DNA of 64,000 nucleotides. Origin: Bacillus marasmi. GTDB lineage: Bacteria > Bacillota > Bacilli > Bacillales > Cytobacillaceae. Below are positions 51,344 through 60,231 of this stretch, piece by piece. Position 1 is the first letter of the stretch; every line of letters begins with the position of its first letter. The position numbers and the translations under genes are program-made. The notes under the pieces were generated by a model, which was not told the origin of the DNA, did not search any database, and was given only the letters and a program-made list of their open reading frames with translations. Location: contig NZ_LR656166.1 of assembly GCF_902168435.1 (NCBI RefSeq), positions 186,001 through 250,000 on the forward strand, written 5' to 3'.

Positions 51344-51390
51344 GTGAAACAAACTCGTGAAACAAGAAAATTCGAGGGGTGCCTGTCACC
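51344..51390. repeat. REP-like intergenic element, copy 4
   Basis: GTGAAACAAACTC, then GTGAAACAAGAAAATTCGAG, ending GGTGCCTGTCACC. Same orientation as copy 1. Confidence 0.85.
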
Positions 51391-51471
51391 ATTACTTTTA
51401 TATTACATATTATTTTATGTTTCTCGAAGTTTAATAGTATAATACAACTCAATTAATAGAATAACGAACAA

Positions 51472-51508
51472 AAAACTAGTGTGGTAGCTCTTGCGCACTA
51501 GTTTTTTT
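51472..51508 (+). terminator. Terminator between two REP-like copies
   Basis: AAAACTAGTG pairs with CACTAGTTTT, then a T run. It lies 130 bases after the HAD stop with a TATAAT-like box at 51438, so it could end either the HAD transcript or a short separate RNA. Confidence 0.75.
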
Positions 51509-51558
51509 CATTCATAGCCCTGATGAATTTTTGATAGTATCAAGTTTATGGCGTTGCT

Positions 51559-51604
51559 GTGAAACATATTGTGAAACAAGAAAAATCGGGGCGTGCCTGT
51601 CACC
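51559..51604. repeat. REP-like intergenic element, copy 5
   Basis: GTGAAACATATT, then GTGAAACAAGAAAAATCGGG, ending CGTGCCTGTCACC. Second copy within 220 bases. Confidence 0.85.
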
Positions 51605-51690
51605 GATTATTTGTTAGTAAATGAATATAGTAATATAATAAGGTGTAAGTTGGGTTCAAATCTAGCAATTGAAGATTCAGGAGACGATTC

Positions 51691-54141
51691 ATGATGAAAC
51701 AAGTTATGGAAAATAGCCTTTTTATGAATACATTTAATTTCTCGGCTATTGGAATGGCAATCGTATCTATGGATGGTAAGTGGTTAAAGGTCAATTCATC
51801 TTTATGCAAAATTCTAGGATACTCTGAAACTGAAATTGAACAAAAAACTTTTCAAGAAGTTATCTATCTGGCAGACATAGAATTGCACATTAAGAATAAT
51901 GAAAAACTCTTAACTGATGAAATTAAATATTATGAAATAACAAATCGTTTTATCCATAAGTCAGGTAAAATAGTGTGGGGAATACTGACTGTTAGGTTAG
52001 AAAAAGATGAAAATAATCAACCACTTTACTATATATCTCAAATTCAAGATGTTACGGAACAAAAAGAGTTAAAAGACAAATTGAAGGAAAGTAATAATCG
52101 TTATCGAAATCTAATACAATATTCTCCAGAACCGATGGCACTCTATTGTGAAGGTAAGCTTACGTATATTAATGAAGAGGGAAGAAAATCTTTAGGGGCA
52201 AATAGTGTACGCGAATTAATCGGAAGGAATATTGAAGATTTTATTCATCCAGATTATAAAGACATCGTTTTCCGACGAATTGAGAGAATGATTAAAACCA
52301 ATAAACAATTGAAACCATATGAAATGAAATTTATCAGATTAACTGGAGAAGAAATTGATGTAAGAATTTCTTCAAATCCGATTAATCAGCACGGAAAAAA
52401 AGAGGTTCTTGTAATTTTTTCAAATATTACACAACGTAAAAATATGGAAAAAGAATTACAAAAAAGCAATGAAATAATAAAAGAGAGCGAAGAACGCTAC
52501 CGTACCTTAGTAGAGTCCTCTGCAAATGGGATTGTCCTACATCAAGAAGGGAAAATCATATATGCTAACCCTAGTTTTATTAAAATGGTTAAGGCAGAAT
52601 CTGAAGATAAAATAATTGGTCAACCGATTATCAACTTTGTCCATCCAGATTATCATCAAATTGTTAATGAAAGGATTCAAACATTAAATAGAAATCTTCG
52701 TGTTGGTGCTATTGAAGAAAAATATATAAGGTTAGACGGTAAAGTGATTGATGTTGAAGTAATTGCCGCTCCAGTTGAATACATGGATAAGCCAGCCTTT
52801 CAAGTGGTCATCCATGATATTACAAAAAGAAAAGAAATGGAGAGGAAATTAATAAATTCTCAAGAACAATATCGTTCTGTTGTTGAAAATGTGAAAGAAG
52901 TCATTTTTCAAACGGATGATCATGGGAATTTGACATTTTTAAATCCGGCATGGACTAGGATTACTGGATATCAAGTCAACGAAAGTATCGGAAATCATGT
53001 TTTTCAAAAAGTTTATCAACTGGATCGAGAAGAAATAAACCAGCACTTTCAATCGTTAATTAACGGTGAAACAGAATACTTTGGAAAAGAAATTCGTTAT
53101 AAAACAAAAGCAGGCCGATACTGTTGGGTTGAAATGTTTGCTCGAGTAGTAATAAATGATCAAGGGGAAATAGTCGGTACATTAGGTACATTGAATGACA
53201 TTACAACGCGTAAGGAATCTGAAGCAGAATCAATCACAAATAATGAGCGTTTTCAATTGCTCGCCGAATACTCAAGTGATATGTTATCCATGCATGATAT
53301 AGATGGAAAATACCTTTATGCATCACCCGCATGTAAAGAAATTCTTCAATATCATCCTGAAGAATTGGTCGGAAATGATGCCTTTTTATATATTCATCCG
53401 AATGACCGCGACATGATCACAATGGATAATGCCTATGTTATGCTAAATGGCTACAATGTATCAACCTATCGAATTCGTCGAAAAGATGGAGAATATGTTT
53501 GGCTTGAATCAGCAACTAAATTGTTAAATGAAATTCATACTGGTGAACAAAAACTGATAGTCGTGTCACGCAATATAACCGAACGAAAATTGACTGAACA
53601 GAAGCTTCAAAAAGCAAACGAAATCCTCAAGCATCTGTCCACCATTGATGGATTAACGAGTGTCTCTAATCGCCGCGCTTTTGATGAGCGTTTAGAAATT
53701 GAATGGAATCGCGCGATGCGAACCTCTAGGCCGTTATCACTCATAATGTTTGATATAGATTATTTTAAAGCATATAACGATACTTACGGACATCAAGGCG
53801 GAGATGGTTGCCTAAAACAAATCGCTAGCACGATTGAAGAAACGATAGGCCGATCGACTGATTTCATTTGCCGGTATGGAGGAGAGGAGTTCTGCGCTAT
53901 TTTACCTGAAACGAATAAAGACGGGGCTAAAATAGTAGCAGAGAAAATCAGAGTTGCTGTTGAGTCGTTAAAAATTCCTCATTCTGGATCGAAAATTCAG
54001 CCATGGGTGTCGATTAGTGTAGGAACAGCCACGATGATACCATCCCAATATACATCTTTGCTAAATTTAATTTCTAATGCCGATAAAGCCGTTTATCAAG
54101 CAAAACATTTAGGACGAAACTGTGTTTGCAGCTATCAATAA
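51691..54141 (+). CDS. Diguanylate cyclase with five PAS domains
   Basis: An 816-residue signalling protein with no membrane span. Five PAS domains (about residues 8-120, 130-250, 265-380, 390-505, 515-640) are joined by short coils such as 'RKNMEKELQKSNEIIKESEERYR'. The C-terminal GGDEF domain (about 650-816) has the active motif 'RYGGEEFCAIL' and the inhibitory I-site 'RSTD' five residues ahead. It should make c-di-GMP from GTP and be feedback-inhibited. There is no EAL domain. The stacked PAS domains imply sensing of several or unknown signals. ATG 51691 follows CAGGAGACG. Confidence 0.93.
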   Translation: MMKQVMENSLFMNTFNFSAIGMAIVSMDGKWLKVNSSLCKILGYSETEIEQKTFQEVIYLADIELHIKNNEKLLTDEIKYYEITNRFIHKSGKIVWGILTVRLEKDENNQPLYYISQIQDVTEQKELKDKLKESNNRYRNLIQYSPEPMALYCEGKLTYINEEGRKSLGANSVRELIGRNIEDFIHPDYKDIVFRRIERMIKTNKQLKPYEMKFIRLTGEEIDVRISSNPINQHGKKEVLVIFSNITQRKNMEKELQKSNEIIKESEERYRTLVESSANGIVLHQEGKIIYANPSFIKMVKAESEDKIIGQPIINFVHPDYHQIVNERIQTLNRNLRVGAIEEKYIRLDGKVIDVEVIAAPVEYMDKPAFQVVIHDITKRKEMERKLINSQEQYRSVVENVKEVIFQTDDHGNLTFLNPAWTRITGYQVNESIGNHVFQKVYQLDREEINQHFQSLINGETEYFGKEIRYKTKAGRYCWVEMFARVVINDQGEIVGTLGTLNDITTRKESEAESITNNERFQLLAEYSSDMLSMHDIDGKYLYASPACKEILQYHPEELVGNDAFLYIHPNDRDMITMDNAYVMLNGYNVSTYRIRRKDGEYVWLESATKLLNEIHTGEQKLIVVSRNITERKLTEQKLQKANEILKHLSTIDGLTSVSNRRAFDERLEIEWNRAMRTSRPLSLIMFDIDYFKAYNDTYGHQGGDGCLKQIASTIEETIGRSTDFICRYGGEEFCAILPETNKDGAKIVAEKIRVAVESLKIPHSGSKIQPWVSISVGTATMIPSQYTSLLNLISNADKAVYQAKHLGRNCVCSYQ

Positions 54142-54211
54142 AACTTGATTAACTTAGGGCATATTGCCTAGTTAGGTGCGTTCTCAGTAAACAAAATATT
54201 CTTGTGAATAT

Positions 54212-54257
54212 AAACCCCACATCTATCATAAAACACGGATGGATGTGGGGTTTTTTA
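54212..54257. terminator. Terminator between convergent cyclase and methyltransferase genes
   Basis: AACCCCACATC pairs with GATGTGGGGTT, then TTTTT. Confidence 0.85.
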
Positions 54258-54277
54258 TGCCGGTACTATTTGCAAAA

Positions 54278-54973
54278 CTATTCAGCATGGCAAATCCAGC
54301 CACCAAAAAGAGCGGTAGAATAAAATCTTGTGATATTCGTAAACCCCGCGTCTGTTAATAACTGTTGAATTTGACTTTCTGGAATGAAAGAAATATTCAT
54401 AATGATTTTTCCGCGCTCATCCGCCTTTGATTTTTCAAATCCTGCATCCTGCAAAAATGCTTTCCACACATTAATTCTGTTTTGAAGTTCGGTACTGTCG
54501 CGGTCTCCATATGCGCAAACGAGTACAAAGGGAGCCCCAGGTTTTAAGTGTTTTTTTGTCGTTTTAAGGAGCATCAGTTTGTCTTCGATATTTTGAATGA
54601 AATGAAGTACTAGAATGCAACTTGCTGCATCGAACTTCGTGTCTGAAAGTGGCAGATCCTCAATCGTTCCTTCAATTAGATTGACTCGTTCCTCGATACC
54701 AAGTTGGACTGCTTTATTTTTAGCAAAAAAAAGCATTTCTTCAGAAGGGTCGACCCCAGTAAATGACCATTCAGGGTTAGAAGTACCCCAAGCGGAAAGT
54801 TCATTTCCACCACCAGCTCCAACTAAAAGCAGTGCAGCCTCTTTTTCGTTAATGTGAGCTCGAAAATATGATTGAATCATTTCAAATAACGCATCATATG
54901 TTGGAACCGAGATTCTCGTGTTCCTCTCGTAGGCAAGCGCCTTTTCTGGATTATAAGTGTTTTCTTCATTCAT
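54278..54973 (-). CDS. Class I SAM-dependent methyltransferase
   Basis: A 231-residue protein. Motif I 'ALLLVGAGGGNELSAWG' and motif II 'FTGVDPSEEMLFFAKNKAVQLG', then 'EGTIEDLPLSDTKFDAASCILVLHFI', make a Methyltransf_25 type enzyme. Start at 54973 (MNEENTY) because GGAGG lies seven bases ahead; the longer frame contains that site. Substrate unknown. The tail 'FTNITRFYSTALFGGWICHAE' is common in its relatives. Confidence 0.88.
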   Translation of the reverse strand: MNEENTYNPEKALAYERNTRISVPTYDALFEMIQSYFRAHINEKEAALLLVGAGGGNELSAWGTSNPEWSFTGVDPSEEMLFFAKNKAVQLGIEERVNLIEGTIEDLPLSDTKFDAASCILVLHFIQNIEDKLMLLKTTKKHLKPGAPFVLVCAYGDRDSTELQNRINVWKAFLQDAGFEKSKADERGKIIMNISFIPESQIQQLLTDAGFTNITRFYSTALFGGWICHAE

Positions 54974-55135
54974 GTATATTACCTCCAAAGTTTGCTGGTT
55001 ATGGTTATGATTCCCGTCTATTCGTATTATTTCATATTGTTAAAGAGAATTGAAATGATGGACCTTTATCTCCAAACACTTTTTCATATAGCTACATTAG
55101 AATACATTTCATTTTTAAAAATTCAGAAAATTATG

Positions 55136-55162
55136 TATAATAAATGAATGAACGTTCAATCA
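55136..55162 (+). promoter_or_regulatory. FadR-like operator next to the -10 box of the MBL/hotdog operon
   Basis: TATAAT (55136-55141) is followed at once by TGAATGAACGTTCAATCA (55145-55162), a palindrome with one mismatched pair. TGAATGA...TCATTCA sites are recognised by the Bacillus fatty-acid regulator FadR (YsiA). This agrees with the hotdog-fold partner gene. Confidence 0.55.
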
Positions 55163-55217
55163 CCATTGCATTAGCAGTGAATATAGGGAGGTATAGCTTA
55201 TCAATAACGCCAAAATC

Positions 55218-56183
55218 ATGTTCTTTGAAAGGTATTTTCCAAGTGCAAACATGGTCCTCATAAAGGACAAGCTACCAATCCTAATCGATACTGGTTTTGG
55301 GAGTGAAGCAAAAGCGACCGAACAATTAATAAAAGAGGCGGGCGTTTCCCCAAAAGAATTACATCTTATTGTGAACACCCATTACCATAGTGACCATGTT
55401 GGTGGCAATTTTTATTTTCAAAAAAATTATGGAGTAAAGATTGCAGCACATAAATGGGAAGCCGTTTTAATTAATCATTGTAACCCTGAAGCTTGTAGCG
55501 CAGAATGGTTGGACCAACCTGTTGAACCATATCGTGTCGACACTAAGCTCTCGGATAACGATGAAATTAATACAGGGAGTAAATCCTTGAAGGTGCTGCA
55601 CACACCTGGACATACATTAGGGCATATATCTTTATTTGAACCAGAAGACGGAATTTTAATATGTGGGGACCTCTTTCACAATAACGATATCGGCTGGATT
55701 AATATTTTTCGTGAGGGGGTTACCTCAATTCAAAGGTCTTTAGAAAGCCTAGAAAAGTTATCAAAGCTTCGGATTGAGATGGCATACTCTGGTCATGGAC
55801 CTCAAATCGAAAATCCGCACGCTGCCATTGATAAAGCGAGGGCAAGGTTTGAAAAATATCTAAAGTCTCCTGAAAAAATCTCATGGCATGCTGTCAAAAG
55901 GATCTTTTCCTTTACTCTAATCATAAAAAACGGATTGGAAAAAGAAGAAATTGACAGTTACCTATTAAACAGTGGATGGTTCCAAGATTTTGCACGCAAC
56001 GCTTTCCAACACCAACCAGAAGAATTCGTTCAAATCTTACTGAATGAGATGCTTCGTTCTGGGGCAGCTAGTTGGAAAAATAATTATTTAATTGCCGCAG
56101 CTCCTTATCAGGCACCGGAAAAGCAATGGATGGATAAGAACATCAAGCCGAAAGATTGGCAGACAAAAGCTTTTCTAGCGTAA
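55218..56183 (+). CDS. MBL-fold metallo-hydrolase
   Basis: A 321-residue member of the metallo-beta-lactamase superfamily. 'LIVNTHYHSDHVGGNFYF' is the HxHxDH zinc site; 'LHTPGHTLGHISLF' and 'LICGDLFHN' add His and Asp ligands, and 'AYSGHGPQI' the last His. A C-terminal helical domain of about 90 residues follows, as in thioesterase- or lactonase-like members. The annotated ATG 55218 has no ribosome-binding site, but GGGAGG lies eight bases before an in-frame ATC at 55200, which could add six residues (see findings). A hotdog gene follows 25 bases downstream. Confidence 0.85.
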   Translation: MFFERYFPSANMVLIKDKLPILIDTGFGSEAKATEQLIKEAGVSPKELHLIVNTHYHSDHVGGNFYFQKNYGVKIAAHKWEAVLINHCNPEACSAEWLDQPVEPYRVDTKLSDNDEINTGSKSLKVLHTPGHTLGHISLFEPEDGILICGDLFHNNDIGWINIFREGVTSIQRSLESLEKLSKLRIEMAYSGHGPQIENPHAAIDKARARFEKYLKSPEKISWHAVKRIFSFTLIIKNGLEKEEIDSYLLNSGWFQDFARNAFQHQPEEFVQILLNEMLRSGAASWKNNYLIAAAPYQAPEKQWMDKNIKPKDWQTKAFLA

Positions 56184-56208
56184 TAAAAATTTACAGGAGG
56201 AGATTATT

Positions 56209-56586
56209 TTGTCTTTAACAGTTGGCGAAATCATTACGTTTGAGCGAACTTTTACACAAAGAGATGTAGAGATATTTACCGAGATTTCCGGTGATGAAGG
56301 GATTCATCATTTAACTCCAGATGAACAGGGAAGACTTGTGATTCAAGGCTTATTAACGGCTACGCTCCCAACGAAGGTAGGTGGAGATCACAACGTCCTC
56401 GCTCGACATATGGATTTTGAGTTTTTAAGACCCGTATTTACAGGGGATACAATCGCCTGTGAAGTGAAAATTGACAGATTTGAAGCTATCGAAAAAAATA
56501 GAACCGCCATTACCGCAACCTTTTCCTGTAAAAATCAACATGAAAAGGAAGTTTTAAAAGGTGGTTTTTCAGGAGTAATCCTTTAG
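56209..56586 (+). CDS. MaoC-like/hotdog-fold protein
   Basis: A 125-residue hotdog protein. 'VGEIITFERTFTQRDVEIFTEISGDEGIHHL' and 'IQGLLTATLPTKVGGDHNVLARHMDFEFLRPVFTGDTIACEVKI' match MaoC-like (R)-specific enoyl-CoA hydratases; the usual catalytic 'Asp-x4-His' is present as 'SGDEGIHH'. TTG start after AGGAGGAG. The FadR-like operator upstream supports a fatty-acid or acyl-CoA role. The MBL partner may be a thioesterase-like enzyme (inference). Confidence 0.85.
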   Translation: MSLTVGEIITFERTFTQRDVEIFTEISGDEGIHHLTPDEQGRLVIQGLLTATLPTKVGGDHNVLARHMDFEFLRPVFTGDTIACEVKIDRFEAIEKNRTAITATFSCKNQHEKEVLKGGFSGVIL

Positions 56587-56663
56587 CCACCGTGAATGCT
56601 TGGAAAAAGAAAGGTTGAACTAGACTAGAAAATTCGAACTAATAAAAGATCAATCTCTTTATC

Positions 56664-57371
56664 TTAAACATCCATCCTCCATTGTGATAGTGCTAACCAA
56701 TTTTCACGGCGTTCGTAATCAGGCATGATTTTTCCAACAAGTCGCCAAAAGGAGCGATCGTGATTTAGATGGACCATGTGGCACATTTCATGGACAACGA
56801 CATAATCAATCACCTCAAGCGGTGCCATAGCCAGCTTCCAATTAAAGGTGAGCTGGCGTAAACCATCGCAAGTACCCCAAGTCGTTTTGCTATCAGAGAT
56901 ACGGAAGGAGCGAGGTTTCACTTTAAAGTGTGATTGAAAATGTTGAATCCGCTTCTCCACAAGTCGTTTACATTGCTGGTAATAGAACCGTTTTAACGCT
57001 TTTTGAATCCTTTCCTGTTCAAATTGCTTTACATAGACGTAAAGGGTTTCATCTTCAAAGACAACCTTGTCCTTTTTCAGATCCTGTTCCTCGGAGATCA
57101 AAATAGGGAAATCCCTCCCCAAATACAGAAACCGTTCACCTTGTTCATAGGAGATTTCGTTTTGCCCAGCTAGGCGCTTTTTCATTTCTTTTATCCTTTG
57201 TTGAATCTGTTCCCATTTTTCCTCTATAATCTGCATTACTTTTTCTTCAGGTGTGCCTTTCGGTGCATGAACCTCTATTTGTCCAAAAAAATCGATATAA
57301 ATACCGACTGTTTTCCGATTTTTATAAAGCAATTCAAAGCTAAGCGTTTCTCCTAAATAAGAATGGAACAT
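56664..57371 (-). CDS. YgjP-type zinc metalloprotease family protein (DUF45)
   Basis: A 235-residue protein. The C-terminal 'VVHEMCHMVHLNHDRSFWRLVGKIMPDYERRENWL' has the HExxH zinc motif and third His, as in YgjP and other WSS1/SprT relatives. The N-terminal half is a beta-rich DUF45 region with 'PIL...EDETLYVYVKQFEQERIQKALKRFYYQQCKRLVEKRI'. 'RSFRISDSKTTWGTCDGLRQLTFNWKLAMAPLEVIDY' is family-defining. It has a putative regulatory or protein-repair role; substrate unknown. Start at 57371; no strong ribosome-binding site seen. Confidence 0.88.
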   Translation of the reverse strand: MFHSYLGETLSFELLYKNRKTVGIYIDFFGQIEVHAPKGTPEEKVMQIIEEKWEQIQQRIKEMKKRLAGQNEISYEQGERFLYLGRDFPILISEEQDLKKDKVVFEDETLYVYVKQFEQERIQKALKRFYYQQCKRLVEKRIQHFQSHFKVKPRSFRISDSKTTWGTCDGLRQLTFNWKLAMAPLEVIDYVVVHEMCHMVHLNHDRSFWRLVGKIMPDYERRENWLALSQWRMDV

Positions 57372-57574
57372 TTGTTATCACCTATATTTCGCTGGCATAC
57401 TGCCATGTTTTTCTAGTTCATTATACATTATTTTCAAATATCGATGATAAAGCTTTATTAACAACTCTCTTTTATAAAATTAAGCTTACACCCAACCCAT
57501 AAGTTTTTTTGAGTGGAATTTTTGTACATGGTCAATATGGACATTACATAAAATGAAGCAAGGGGGGAGATAAG

Positions 57575-59398
57575 TTGCTGCGTAGACAATACATAGATGG
57601 GCTTGACGGCCTTCGAACATTAGCCGTTGCGGTGGTAATTATTTATCACCTTCACTACACTTGGGCACCTGGTGGTTTGCTTGGTGTCGGGATATTTTTT
57701 GTCCTTTCTGGTTATTTGATTACGGGGATATTACTACGTCAATGGAATGAGCACCAACGGTTGGATTTTAAAAATTTTTGGATTAGAAGGGCTAAACGCT
57801 TGTTGCCCGCACTATTTATGGTGCTAATTGTTGTTAGTGGATGGTCTTATTTCTTTAATCAAAGTCAACTTCCTGTAATTCGGCCGGATAGTTTGGCTTC
57901 AGTCCTTTATGTAAGCAATTGGTGGTATATTTTTCACGAGGTTTCCTACTTTCAAAGCTTCAGTCAACCATCACCTTTTGAGCATCTGTGGTCATTAGCT
58001 GTAGAAGAACAGTTTTATTTACTATTTCCTTTGCTATTATGGCTTGGAGTGCGGTGGGTATCGAATAATAAGTGGCTACTTGCTGTGGCTTTAGGTTTGG
58101 CTGGAGTCTCGGCAGGGCTGATGGCGTGGCTTTATCAACCTGGCGTTGATCCAAGCCGTGTATATTTCGGAACAGATACAAGAGCTTTTGCGCTATTGAT
58201 AGGTTGTGCTTTAGCTATTTATCACCAAATTCATCCCCCAAAAGAGTGGGTTACAAAGAAGAAGAAAATCATTATGGAAACACTTGGCATAGTTTCCTTG
58301 CTTAGTTTATTAGGGTTCATTTTTGGAATGAATGAATATAACTCATTTTTGTTTCGAGGCGGACTAGTTTTAATTTCAATATTAACGGCCATTCTGATCG
58401 GCGTTATTGCACAACCAACAAGCAAACTCGGGAAATGGTTTGCTTGGAAACCGCTTAAGTGGTTAGGGGAGCGGTCGTATGGAATTTACCTTTGGCATTT
58501 CCCAGTGATTATTTTAAGCAGTCCTGTGAATAATGTTGGTGGGATTCGGTGGGAGCGAATCGTATTACAAGTTTTGATTACGATTGGTCTAGCAGCCTTG
58601 TCTTATCGATTTATCGAAAATCCGATTCGTTATGGAAAATTCACCCGTCCTGTGATGTTGAAAAGCTCAATGGCTTTTTTGTGCGGGGTGATGTTTTTGA
58701 CATTGCCGTTACCGAAGAATGGTAGTGAATTTAAAGCTGCTCCAACCTCTGCCTCAGGAAGTAACAAATCGCCAGAAACAAAAGGAGCAGCTACCACGGA
58801 TAACAACAACGATAACAATGGTAAAACACCCGAAACCACTGATACATCGACTGCTGAAACTGGCCAACCGCCTGGAGAACCAGCACCGACCGCAACAGCA
58901 AATACACAACCTGTATCGGACCAACAAGCAGAAGAAATTAAAGTTACTGCCATCGGTGACTCTGTCATGATAAATGTAGAACCATATCTTAAACAGTTGA
59001 TTCCTGGGATTGTAGTGGACGGGAAAGTCGGCAGACAATTGATACATGCTGCACAGGAAATAGCAATTTTACAGTCTAATGGGAATTTGGGGAATGTGAT
59101 TATTATTCATCTTGGGACCAATGGACCGTTTACGATGGAGCAATTGCAAACGCTTTATGGGTCGCTTGGAAATCCAAAACAAACCATTTTTGTGAATACA
59201 AGAGTCCCAAGACCTTGGGAAGCTGAGGTCAATAACACGCTCGCAAAATTTGTACTTACTACACCGAAAACAACCTTAGTAGATTGGTACACAAATAGCG
59301 CAAACCAGCCTAGTTACTTTGCTCCGGATGGCGTCCACTTAACAGGAGAAGGTGCGTCGGTATTAGCTAATTTAATGAACAATGCGATTGAAAAATAA
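57575..59398 (+). CDS. Acyltransferase family 3 with SGNH domain, OatA-type
   Basis: A 607-residue membrane protein. Residues 1-390 are an acyltransferase-3 domain with about ten spans ('DGLRTLAVAVVIIYHLHYTWAPGGLLGVGIFFVLSGYLITGILL', 'HLWSLAVEEQFYLLFPLLLWL'). A Ser/Thr/Pro linker follows, then an extracellular SGNH esterase domain with 'IGDSVMINVEPYL' (Ser), 'IHLGTNGPF' (Gly/Asn) and 'PDGVHLTGEG' (Asp/His). OatA adds O-acetyl groups to muramic acid and gives lysozyme resistance. Start is a TTG at 57575 after GGGGGAGA. In B. subtilis the homologue YrhL sits next to sigV-rsiV; here an ECF sigma pair also follows. Confidence 0.9.
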   Translation: MLRRQYIDGLDGLRTLAVAVVIIYHLHYTWAPGGLLGVGIFFVLSGYLITGILLRQWNEHQRLDFKNFWIRRAKRLLPALFMVLIVVSGWSYFFNQSQLPVIRPDSLASVLYVSNWWYIFHEVSYFQSFSQPSPFEHLWSLAVEEQFYLLFPLLLWLGVRWVSNNKWLLAVALGLAGVSAGLMAWLYQPGVDPSRVYFGTDTRAFALLIGCALAIYHQIHPPKEWVTKKKKIIMETLGIVSLLSLLGFIFGMNEYNSFLFRGGLVLISILTAILIGVIAQPTSKLGKWFAWKPLKWLGERSYGIYLWHFPVIILSSPVNNVGGIRWERIVLQVLITIGLAALSYRFIENPIRYGKFTRPVMLKSSMAFLCGVMFLTLPLPKNGSEFKAAPTSASGSNKSPETKGAATTDNNNDNNGKTPETTDTSTAETGQPPGEPAPTATANTQPVSDQQAEEIKVTAIGDSVMINVEPYLKQLIPGIVVDGKVGRQLIHAAQEIAILQSNGNLGNVIIIHLGTNGPFTMEQLQTLYGSLGNPKQTIFVNTRVPRPWEAEVNNTLAKFVLTTPKTTLVDWYTNSANQPSYFAPDGVHLTGEGASVLANLMNNAIEK

Positions 59399-59408
59399 AG
59401 CAGTGTTC

Positions 59409-59560
59409 CTTGGTGACAATTTTGATGGAAAATAAATACGTAGTGTCATCAACCAAGCCTATTGGTAACAATTCTTCTGATTTTGCAGAAAGGACTGTTA
59501 CCAATAAGTGCTATTGGTAACAATGGAATGAATTTTTCAAAGTACTTTGTAACCAATGCG
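59409..59560. repeat. Tandem TTGGTAACA stem-loops
   Basis: CTTGGTGACAA, TATTGGTAACA (twice) and inverted TGTTACCAATA and TTGTAACCAATG form two or three hairpins after the OatA gene. No ORF. Confidence 0.6.
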
Positions 59561-59572
59561 GTTATCCAGCAA

Positions 59573-59610
59573 GAAGAGGCTTCTTACTTATATAGTAAGG
59601 GCCTTTTTTT
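59573..59610 (+). terminator. Terminator before the ECF sigma gene
   Basis: AGGCTTCTTACT pairs with AGTAAGGGCCT with one bulge, followed by seven T. Confidence 0.75.
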
Positions 59611-59645
59611 ATTGATTGTAAAACAGAAAAATTTTTCCATATGAT

Positions 59646-59673
59646 TGAAACGAAATGCATTCGATGCTAGTCT
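59646..59673 (+). promoter_or_regulatory. ECF-type autoregulatory promoter
   Basis: TGAAAC (59646-59651), 16-base spacer, TAGTCT (59668-59673), 30 bases before the sigma start. This is the -35/-10 pattern of ECF sigma factors (TGAAAC, CGTCTA in B. subtilis SigV, SigM, SigX). Confidence 0.65.
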
Positions 59674-59703
59674 AACTGTTGTCTGATAGAAAGGAGTAAC
59701 CAT

Positions 59704-60231
59704 ATGTTCCATTTTAATACGGTAAAGAAAGCTCAAAAAGGTGACGATTCGGCATTTACGAAGCTAATTGATAAAGAAAAAGATAAGCTATATCGAATCG
59801 CGTTTCTGTATGTGAAAAATGAAAGTGATTCTTTAGATATCGTTCAGGAAACAATTTACAAGGCATACATATCGATTGGAAGTCTTAAGAACAGCTCATA
59901 TTTCTCTACTTGGCTAACTCGGATTTTAATAAACACTGCTTTAGATTTTATCAAGAAAAATAGCAAAGTGATTCCTATTGATCAAGATTCAATTGAAAGA
60001 ATACAGTCCGCAGATAGAATAATGCTTGAGGATAAGATGGACCTGTTAAAAGCCTTAGAAAGATTACCTGAAAAGTACAAGACGGTGATTATTCTAAGAT
60101 TTTATCAAGATTTAACGATTAAGCAGATTGCTAAACTCATAGAATGCCCAGAGGGAACGGTGAAAACGAATTTACATCGAGCTATTAATGAACTGAAGGG
60201 TATGTTAAAGGAGGCGTGCATAAATGAATAA
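59704..60231 (+). CDS. ECF-type RNA polymerase sigma factor
   Basis: A 175-residue sigma-70 family factor with region 2 ('AFTKLIDKEKDKLYRIAFLYVKNESDSLDIVQETIYKAYISIGSLKNSSYFSTWLTRILINTALDFIKKN') and region 4 ('LERLPEKYKTVIILRFYQDLTIKQIAKLIECPEGTVKTNLHRAINELK'), as in ECF factors of the SigV/SigW class. ATG 59704 follows AAAGGAGTAAC. It overlaps the next gene by eight bases, and the neighbour is a membrane-anchored DUF4179 protein that probably inhibits it. Adjacent OatA gene suggests a cell-envelope or lysozyme role. Confidence 0.9.
   Translation: MFHFNTVKKAQKGDDSAFTKLIDKEKDKLYRIAFLYVKNESDSLDIVQETIYKAYISIGSLKNSSYFSTWLTRILINTALDFIKKNSKVIPIDQDSIERIQSADRIMLEDKMDLLKALERLPEKYKTVIILRFYQDLTIKQIAKLIECPEGTVKTNLHRAINELKGMLKEACINE

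Noticed and set aside
59462-59644. 60-codon frame after OatA
   Set aside because: Spans the TTGGTAACA hairpins and the terminator; no ribosome-binding site.
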